A program made the translations under genes and the position numbers. Below, in pieces: positions 6,195-10,649 of a stretch of 10,649 bases of DNA. A model generated the notes under the pieces. The model worked only from the letters and a program-made list of their open reading frames with translations, was not told the origin of the DNA and ran no database searches. Every line of letters starts with the position of its first letter. Within the stretch, counting starts at the first letter, position 1. This DNA is from Streptosporangiaceae bacterium (GTDB taxonomy: Bacteria; Actinomycetota; Actinomycetes; Streptosporangiales; Streptosporangiaceae), in contig JASHTQ010000644.1 of assembly GCA_030040475.1 (NCBI GenBank), positions 1-10,649 on the forward strand, in the 5' to 3' direction.

Positions 6195-7387
6195 TAGAGT
6201 TTTCCGGTCAGCCAGTAGGTAAAGGAATGCCAGGTCGCCTCGAAGTACCTGGCGAAGATGGGTCCCGCGGGCGAGAACGCCACGGCGACGAGGATGGTCA
6301 CCGCGGCGGCTAGCACGAGCACCAGCAGCGACCAGCTGGAGATCCGGCTGTGGTAGAGCTGGTGGATGCCACGGGCGTTGACCAGCTTGCCCGCCACCCG
6401 CAGGTGCGTGATGAACGTGCTGGACATTCCCGGGCGGCCCTTGTCGAGGAACTCCTCGAGGGTATGGTGCGTGCCGACCACCGCGATCAGGCTCGCCCCC
6501 TTGGCGTCGGCGACGAGCAGGGCGATGTCCTCGCTGGTCCCCGGCGCCGGGCAGGTGACGGCTTCCAGGCCGAGCTCATGGACCCGGGCCAGGCCCGGCG
6601 CCCGGCCGTCCGGGTAGGCGTGCACGACGAGTTCCGCACCGCAGCACAGTGCCTCGTCGGAGACGGAGTCCATGTCGCCGAAGATGGCGTCGGGCTGGTA
6701 GCCGGCCTCTATCAGCGCGTCCGCGCCGCCGTCCACGGCAACCATCACCGGCTTGTACTCGCGGATGTAGGGTCGCAGCGCGGCGAGGTCCTCCCGGTAG
6801 TGGTAGCCGCGGACCACGACGAGCACGTGCCGCCCCGACATGTCCGTGTCCATCTGTGGCGGACGGATACCGTCGGTGAGCAGCTCGTGCTCGCGGCGGA
6901 GGAACTCAAGCGTGTTGGCGGCGAACGACTCGATCTGGACGCCGACCATGGACCTGGCCTCGGTCATGGCCGCCTCGACCGACTCCCGCGTCAGCGGCGT
7001 CCCCTTGGCGACGATCGTGTCGCCGAGATACAGGGTCTCGTCGTCGAGCCGGATCACAGTGCCGTCGGTCACCTTGACGAGCACGTCCTGCCCGACGTCG
7101 TCGACGACCGGGATGCCCGCGTCGAGCAGCAGCTGCGGGCCGAGGTTCGGGTACCGTCCGGTGATGCTCACCGCGGCGTTGACCACCGCCGCGACCCTGC
7201 GCCTGATCAGCTCCTCCGCGCTGACCCGGTCCAGGTCGGAATGGTCGATGATGGCGATCTCGCCGGGGTTCAGCCGCTTGGTGATGTTCTTCGTCCTGCG
7301 GTCCACGCGCGCGACGGCCACTATGCCGGGCGGTTCCCCAGCCCTGCCCAGGCGTAGCAGCGGAATCTTCACGGACGGCGCCTTCAT
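6194..7387 (-). CDS. steA: SteA-like cell-separation protein with thiamine pyrophosphokinase-like domain
   Basis: A 397-residue protein of the SteA (Rv1697) family. The N-terminal domain has ARVDRRTKNITKRLNPGEIA and VVNAAVSITGRYPNLGP. A thiamine pyrophosphokinase-like catalytic fold follows, with VDGGAD (218-223) and FGDMDSVSD (236-244), then a C-terminal membrane helix (about 350-372) and a short tail. In Corynebacterium SteA and SteB were identified as components of the RipC-FtsEX cell-separation pathway. A GTG at 7462 would add 25 residues, but these are basic and unlike the family, and the ATG at 7387 gives a length near the 393 residues of Rv1697. Neither start has a clear ribosome site. 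This is the first gene of the five-gene minus-strand operon and is divergent from egtA. It is not a real thiamine enzyme in known cases; whether it binds a nucleotide is open. Confidence 0.88.
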   Translation of the reverse strand: MKAPSVKIPLLRLGRAGEPPGIVAVARVDRRTKNITKRLNPGEIAIIDHSDLDRVSAEELIRRRVAAVVNAAVSITGRYPNLGPQLLLDAGIPVVDDVGQDVLVKVTDGTVIRLDDETLYLGDTIVAKGTPLTRESVEAAMTEARSMVGVQIESFAANTLEFLRREHELLTDGIRPPQMDTDMSGRHVLVVVRGYHYREDLAALRPYIREYKPVMVAVDGGADALIEAGYQPDAIFGDMDSVSDEALCCGAELVVHAYPDGRAPGLARVHELGLEAVTCPAPGTSEDIALLVADAKGASLIAVVGTHHTLEEFLDKGRPGMSSTFITHLRVAGKLVNARGIHQLYHSRISSWSLLVLVLAAAVTILVAVAFSPAGPIFARYFEATWHSFTYWLTGKL

Positions 7388-7426
7388 CGAGATCCATAGT
7401 GCCAGAGCCGTTCCCCCGGGACGGCC

Positions 7427-7455
7427 ACGTTGGTGACTACGGCGTGTCACCACGT
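7427..7455. promoter_or_regulatory. Dyad upstream of steA
   Basis: ACGT(T)GGTGAC at 7427-7437 and GTCACCACGT at 7446-7455 form a 10-bp inverted repeat with one bulged T and an 8-bp spacer. It lies 40-68 bp before the steA ATG in the divergent region, so it could be an operator or a 5'-leader hairpin. No clear -35/-10 pair was found for steA. No regulator is assigned. Confidence 0.45.
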
Positions 7456-7564
7456 CAAGCACTGAACGTTATCAACAATCACCCTCGGTGTGCCGCAAGG
7501 TACCACCTCAAGCTGAGACAAGCCTGCGAAGGCGCATAGGCGCGAAGGCATCGGGTAGCGGGGT

Positions 7565-7586
7565 CCTCCGCGCGGCCTCCGCGCGG
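7565..7586. repeat. 11-bp direct repeat in the egtA leader region
   Basis: CCTCCGCGCGG occurs twice in tandem without mismatch (7565-7575, 7576-7586), followed by a C run. It is upstream of every likely egtA start. No function can be assigned. Confidence 0.6.
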
Positions 7587-7591
7587 CCCCC

Positions 7592-7596
7592 AGGGG
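7592..7596 (+). promoter_or_regulatory. Candidate ribosome binding site deciding the egtA start
   Basis: AGGGG stands 8 nt before the ATG at 7605, a good spacing, and supports that start over the upstream GTG at 7488 and the ATG at 7599. A competing reading is a leaderless start at the GTG 7635, where TAGTGT (7622-7627) would be a -10 box 7 nt upstream of the codon. Confidence 0.5.
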
Positions 7597-7604
7597 TCAT
7601 GGAT

Positions 7605-8936
7605 ATGAAAGGTCGATCAGGTAGTGTTGCAATCGTGATCAAGGGGGCGCGGCTAACCGAGGCCGACGCGGAAGCGCACGTCCACGGAATCTGCTTCAAG
7701 ACCGGTCCGCCAGCACGGGTCGGCGTCGAACTCGAGTGGCTGGTTCGCGATCGGCGCGACCCGGCGCTCCCGGTCCAGGCGGAACAGGTCGCCGCCGCCC
7801 TGGACGGCGTTTCCCCCAAGGATCCGGCGGACGAGCAGGCGAGCTCGGGGCAAGCAGGCGGGTCCGTTCGGCAAAATTATCCTTCTCTTCCATCGGGTGC
7901 CACCCTCACCGTGGAGCCTGGCGGGCAGCTTGAGCTGAGCTCGGCGCCCGCGGCTACGATCGGTGAGCTCATCGAGGTAACCGGGCGGGATCTGGCCGCT
8001 CTGCGTGACGCGGCCGCGGCCGTCGGCCTCGAGCTATGTGGCTATGGCCTGGATCCCCTTCGCCCGCCGCGGCGCCTGCTTGACTTCCCGCGGTACGACG
8101 CGATGGAGAAGTTCTTCGATCGGGACGGCCCGTGGGGCCGGCAGATGATGTGCGGCACGGCGTCCGTGCAGGTGTGCGTCGACGCGGGCGACGACGGCGC
8201 GGGCCAGTCCGGATACCGGTCGCGCTGGCGGCTGCTGCACGCGATCGGGCCGGTGCTCGTGGCGGCGTTCGCCAACTCCCCGCTGCGCGACGGCCGGCCC
8301 ACGGGCTGGCGTTCGTCCAGGCAGCAGGTGTGGTCGAACATGGACCCCGGCCGTACCCGGGCGCCGGCCGCCGACGGTGACCCGCGCGACGCATGGACCG
8401 CCTATGCGCTGGACGCCGAGATCATGTGCGTGCCGAACCCTGATTCTCAGGATTGGTCGGCGCCGCCCGGGCTGACCTTCCGTGACTGGGTCCGCGACGG
8501 CTCGGGGTCGCTGCGTCCGCCCACCCGCGAGGACCTGACCTACCACCTGTCCACGCTGTTCCCGCCGGTTCGCCCGCGCGGGCACATGGAACTGCGGATG
8601 ATCGACGCGCAGCCCGGGGACGGCTGGATCGTGCCCGCGGCGGTCGTCAGCGCGCTGGCGGAGGACGGGCAGGCCGCCGATGCCGCGATGGCCGCCGCCG
8701 AGCCGGTGTGGGACGAGACCGCGGGCGAGAGGGATCCGTGGCTGCGCGCGGCCAGGTGTGGCCCTGCCGACCCGGGCATCGGCGGGGCCGCCAGGCAGTG
8801 CTTCGAGGCAGCCGACGCGGCGCTGGGTCGGTCCCGCGCCCCCGGCAGGGTCCGGCAGGCGGTCGCCGACTTCGCCGAACGCTACGTGCTCTCCGGCCGA
8901 TGTCCGGCAGACGATCAACTGGAAGGAATCACATGA
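7605..8936 (+). CDS. egtA: EgtA, glutamate-cysteine ligase of ergothioneine synthesis
   Basis: EgtA joins glutamate and cysteine, using ATP, into gamma-glutamylcysteine, the thiol donor for EgtB. The 443-residue product is of the GCS2 family: HVHGICFKTGPP is followed by the metal/ATP-binding Glu motif GVELEW (40-45). VEPGGQLELSS (103-113) follows, then MCGTASVQV (182-190) and GHMELRMIDAQP (326-337). The assignment over a generic glutathione-type ligase rests on the directly following egtB and egtC. The ATG at 7605 has AGGGG 8 nt upstream; the GTG at 7635 would give 433 residues. A loop at about 67-97 between the Glu motif and VEPGG is hydrophilic and carries an AT-richer patch. The stop overlaps the egtB start as ATGA (8933-8936), so the operon is translationally coupled. 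It diverges from steA. Confidence 0.9.
   Translation: MKGRSGSVAIVIKGARLTEADAEAHVHGICFKTGPPARVGVELEWLVRDRRDPALPVQAEQVAAALDGVSPKDPADEQASSGQAGGSVRQNYPSLPSGATLTVEPGGQLELSSAPAATIGELIEVTGRDLAALRDAAAAVGLELCGYGLDPLRPPRRLLDFPRYDAMEKFFDRDGPWGRQMMCGTASVQVCVDAGDDGAGQSGYRSRWRLLHAIGPVLVAAFANSPLRDGRPTGWRSSRQQVWSNMDPGRTRAPAADGDPRDAWTAYALDAEIMCVPNPDSQDWSAPPGLTFRDWVRDGSGSLRPPTREDLTYHLSTLFPPVRPRGHMELRMIDAQPGDGWIVPAAVVSALAEDGQAADAAMAAAEPVWDETAGERDPWLRAARCGPADPGIGGAARQCFEAADAALGRSRAPGRVRQAVADFAERYVLSGRCPADDQLEGIT
8921..8927 (+). promoter_or_regulatory. Ribosome binding site for egtB
   Basis: GGAAGGA lies 5 nt before the ATG at 8933 and inside the last codons of egtA. It is a strong Shine-Dalgarno and fixes the egtB start. 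Confidence 0.75.
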
Positions 8937-10264
8937 CAGAGACCGACCTGCGTGAGCGGATCGCCAGGGAGCTGGCAGGCGCGCGGCAGCGGACGGGTCT
9001 GCTCACCGACTGCGTCGACGAGACCGACCTTGTCGCGCAGCACTCCCCGCTGATGTCACCGCTGGTCTGGGACCTCGCCCACGTCGCCAACCAGGAGGAA
9101 CTGTGGCTGCTCCGCGAGGTAGGCGGCAGGGAACCTATGCACCCGGAGATCGACCCGCTCTATGACGCGTTCGAGCATCCGCGCTCCGAGCGGCCGACGC
9201 TGCCCCTGCTGCCGCCTGAGGCGGCGCGGTCCTACGGCCACGAGGTGCGCGGCCGCGTGCTCGACCTGCTCGAACGGTCCAGATTCAGTGACTCAGAACC
9301 GTGGGGCTCGCGGCTGCTCGAGGGCGGGTTCGCGTTCGGCATGATCGCCCAGCATGAGGTGCAGCACGACGAGACCATGCTGATCACCCACCAGATCCGG
9401 GCCGGGGCTCCGGTCCTCGCGGCTGCGGCGCCGCCGCCCGCGCCTGCCGACGCGTTCCGGCTGCCGTCCGAGGTTATCGTGCCCGGTGGCCCGTTCACGA
9501 TGGGGACCTCGACCCAGCCGTGGGCGCTTGATAACGAGCGGCCGGCGCACACCGTGCACGTCGCCCCGTTTTTCATCGACACGACGCCGGTGACCTGCGC
9601 AGCGTACGGCGAGTTCATCGCGGACGGCGGGTACGACGACCCGCGCTTGTGGACCGCCGACGGGTGGGCGCACAGGCAGCGGGCCGGCCTTTCCGCGCCG
9701 CTGTACTGGCGCCGAGACGGCGGGGTGTGGCTGCGCACGGCGTTCGGCCGCGCGGAAGCCATCACGCCTGCCGAGCCCGTCATGCACGTGTCCTGGTACG
9801 AGGCCGACGCCTACGCCCGCTGGGCGGGCAGGCGGCTGCCGACAGAAGCGGAGTGGGAGAAGGCGGCCAGGTTCGATCCCGTCACCGGGCTGACCCGCAG
9901 TTACCCGTGGGGCGAGGAGGAACCTGACGGCTCGCGCGCGAACCTCGGCCAGGCGTTCCTGCGTCCCGCACCGGCCGGCTCCTACCCGGCGGGGGCGGCG
10001 CCGTGCGGCGCCCGCCAGCTCATCGGGGACGTCTGGGAGTGGACGAGCTCGGACTTCCTGCCGTACCCGGGGTTTAGCGCCTGGCCATACCGGGAGTATT
10101 CGGAGGTGTTCTTCGGACCGGAGTACAAGGTGCTGCGCGGCGGGTCGTTCGCGGTCAGCCCGGTGGCCTGCCGGGGCACGTTCCGCAACTGGGACTACCC
10201 GATCAGGCGGCAGATCTTCGCCGGGTTCCGCACCGCCCGTTCCGTGGCGGTGGAGACCGCCTGA
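8933..10264 (+). CDS. egtB: EgtB, hercynine oxygenase (ergothioneine sulfoxide synthase)
   Basis: EgtB is a non-heme iron enzyme that uses O2 to couple gamma-glutamylcysteine to hercynine, forming the sulfoxide. The 443-residue length is normal. The N-terminal DinB-like domain supplies the iron ligands: H50 in WDLAHVAN, and H141 and H145 in QHEVQHDETM. The C-terminal formylglycine-enzyme-like domain starts near VIVPGGPFTMGT (181-192) and ends with GFRTAR. Y378 in SSDFLPYPGF matches the catalytic tyrosine (Y377) of the Mycobacterium thermoresistibile enzyme, and R84/R87, D421 and R425 match its gamma-glutamylcysteine-binding residues, aligned by eye. All key residues are present, so it should be active. 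The start is the ATG in the ATGA overlap with egtA, preceded by GGAAGGA. The stop TGA at 10262-10264 shares one base with the egtC ATG. Confidence 0.96.
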   Translation: MTETDLRERIARELAGARQRTGLLTDCVDETDLVAQHSPLMSPLVWDLAHVANQEELWLLREVGGREPMHPEIDPLYDAFEHPRSERPTLPLLPPEAARSYGHEVRGRVLDLLERSRFSDSEPWGSRLLEGGFAFGMIAQHEVQHDETMLITHQIRAGAPVLAAAAPPPAPADAFRLPSEVIVPGGPFTMGTSTQPWALDNERPAHTVHVAPFFIDTTPVTCAAYGEFIADGGYDDPRLWTADGWAHRQRAGLSAPLYWRRDGGVWLRTAFGRAEAITPAEPVMHVSWYEADAYARWAGRRLPTEAEWEKAARFDPVTGLTRSYPWGEEEPDGSRANLGQAFLRPAPAGSYPAGAAPCGARQLIGDVWEWTSSDFLPYPGFSAWPYREYSEVFFGPEYKVLRGGSFAVSPVACRGTFRNWDYPIRRQIFAGFRTARSVAVETA

Positions 10265-10649
10265 TGTGCCGGCATCTGGCCTACCTGGGTCCGGCGGCAA
10301 CGCTGCGCTCGGTGATCATCGAGCCGGCCCGCGGGCTTTACCGGCAGGCATGGGCGCCGCGGCTGCAGCGGCACGGGACGGTGAACGCGGACGGGTTCGG
10401 CGCCGGCTGGTACTGCGACGGCGAGCCCGAGGCCGCCAGGTACCGGCGGGCCGAGCCGATCTGGGCGGACGAGTCGTTCGCCGACGTGGCCAGGGTGACC
10501 ACGGCCCGGTCATGCTCGCGGCCGTGCGCTGCGCCACCGCGGGCACCGACCTGGGCCCGGCCGCGGTGGCGCCGTTCCGCGACGGCCGCTGGCTGTTCAG
10601 CCACAACGGCGTGGTTGACGGCTGGCCGGGCGCCGCCGAAGGGCTCGCG
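10264..10649 (+). CDS. egtC: EgtC, class II amidohydrolase; 3'-truncated and apparently frameshifted
   Basis: EgtC removes the gamma-glutamyl group from the EgtB product, leaving the cysteine sulfoxide conjugate for EgtE. It begins MCRHLAYLG, with the Ntn nucleophile at Cys2, and has TVNADGFGAGWY and YRRAEPIWADESF as in the family. GGAG lies about 8 nt upstream of the ATG. The family sequence breaks off after DVARVT (to about 10500). It resumes in the -1 frame from 10503 as GPVMLAAVRCATAG, APFRDGRW and LFSHNGVVDGW to the window end. One extra G in ACGGCCC (giving ACGGGCCC) would restore a normal protein. Both readings stay open to 10649, so no premature stop is seen inside the window. This is either a sequencing/assembly error or a broken gene. 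Identity is secure; integrity is in doubt. Confidence 0.85.
   Translation, partial: MCRHLAYLGPAATLRSVIIEPARGLYRQAWAPRLQRHGTVNADGFGAGWYCDGEPEAARYRRAEPIWADESFADVARVTTARSCSRPCAAPPRAPTWARPRWRRSATAAGCSATTAWLTAGRAPPKGS

Noticed and set aside
5028..6197. Long plus-strand open frame antisense to the steB-like gene
   Set aside because: Low-complexity Arg/Gly/Val text with no motif; the minus strand has the SteB family pattern.
6350..7357. Long plus-strand open frame antisense to steA
   Set aside because: Shadow of the SteA reading frame; no recognisable domain.
7388..7462. N-terminal extension of SteA from the GTG at 7462
   Set aside because: The 25 added residues are basic and not family-like, no Shine-Dalgarno precedes the codon, and it would make the dyad coding; kept only as an alternative.
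7488..7604. N-terminal extension of EgtA from the GTG at 7488
   Set aside because: No ribosome site, residues unlike EgtA proteins, and the stretch contains intergenic repeats; the ATG at 7605 or GTG at 7635 fits better.
9293..10300. Minus-strand open frame antisense to egtB
   Set aside because: Arg/Pro-rich shadow; EgtB on the plus strand has all catalytic residues.
10498..10510. Programmed -1 frameshifting in egtC
   Set aside because: No slippery heptamer or evident downstream pseudoknot, and EgtC is not known to use recoding; a one-base indel is simpler.

Overview
This is a chromosomal stretch from a high-GC Gram-positive bacterium, almost certainly a filamentous-type actinomycete. The signs are very strong G/C third positions, frequent GTG starts, an ergothioneine (egt) cluster in the egtA-egtB-egtC order, and SteA/SteB homologues. 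I could not place it more precisely. I see no transposase, phage gene, tRNA, rRNA or CRISPR array.

Layout: (1) Bases 1-926 (+) carry the 3' part of an allantoicase gene (purine/ureide catabolism), cut by the window edge. (2) Bases 927-1193 lie between convergent genes and hold a 14-bp tandem repeat and three consecutive inverted repeats, probably a bidirectional terminator zone. (3) Bases 7387 down to 1194 (-) form one tightly packed five-gene operon, transcribed steA-like, steB/mctB-like, MraY/WecA-like sugar-phosphate transferase, MurJ-like flippase, GT4-type glycosyltransferase. Every junction overlaps by 1-4 nt or is almost contiguous. (4) Bases 7388-7604 are a divergent promoter region with a dyad and short repeats. 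(5) From 7605 (+) runs egtA-egtB-egtC, the start of an ergothioneine operon. egtC is cut by the window end and carries an apparent 1-nt frameshift near 10503.

How the genes may work together: SteA and SteB belong to the cell-separation pathway of Corynebacterineae. Downstream of them, on the same transcript, lie the three enzyme classes needed to build a polyprenyl-linked envelope glycan: one loads a sugar-phosphate on the lipid, one adds sugars, one flips the product. The operon therefore looks like an envelope-assembly module tied to division. The MurJ-like protein lacks several charged residues that are essential in E. coli MurJ, so its cargo may not be lipid II. EgtA makes gamma-glutamylcysteine, EgtB joins it to hercynine, and EgtC removes glutamate; EgtD/EgtE would be expected beyond the right edge.

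The most noteworthy items are the divergent flippase in the glycan operon, a pair of parS-like 16-bp palindromes inside a disordered insert of the glycosyltransferase, the hairpin array between the convergent genes, and the egtC frameshift. I found no convincing entirely new system.
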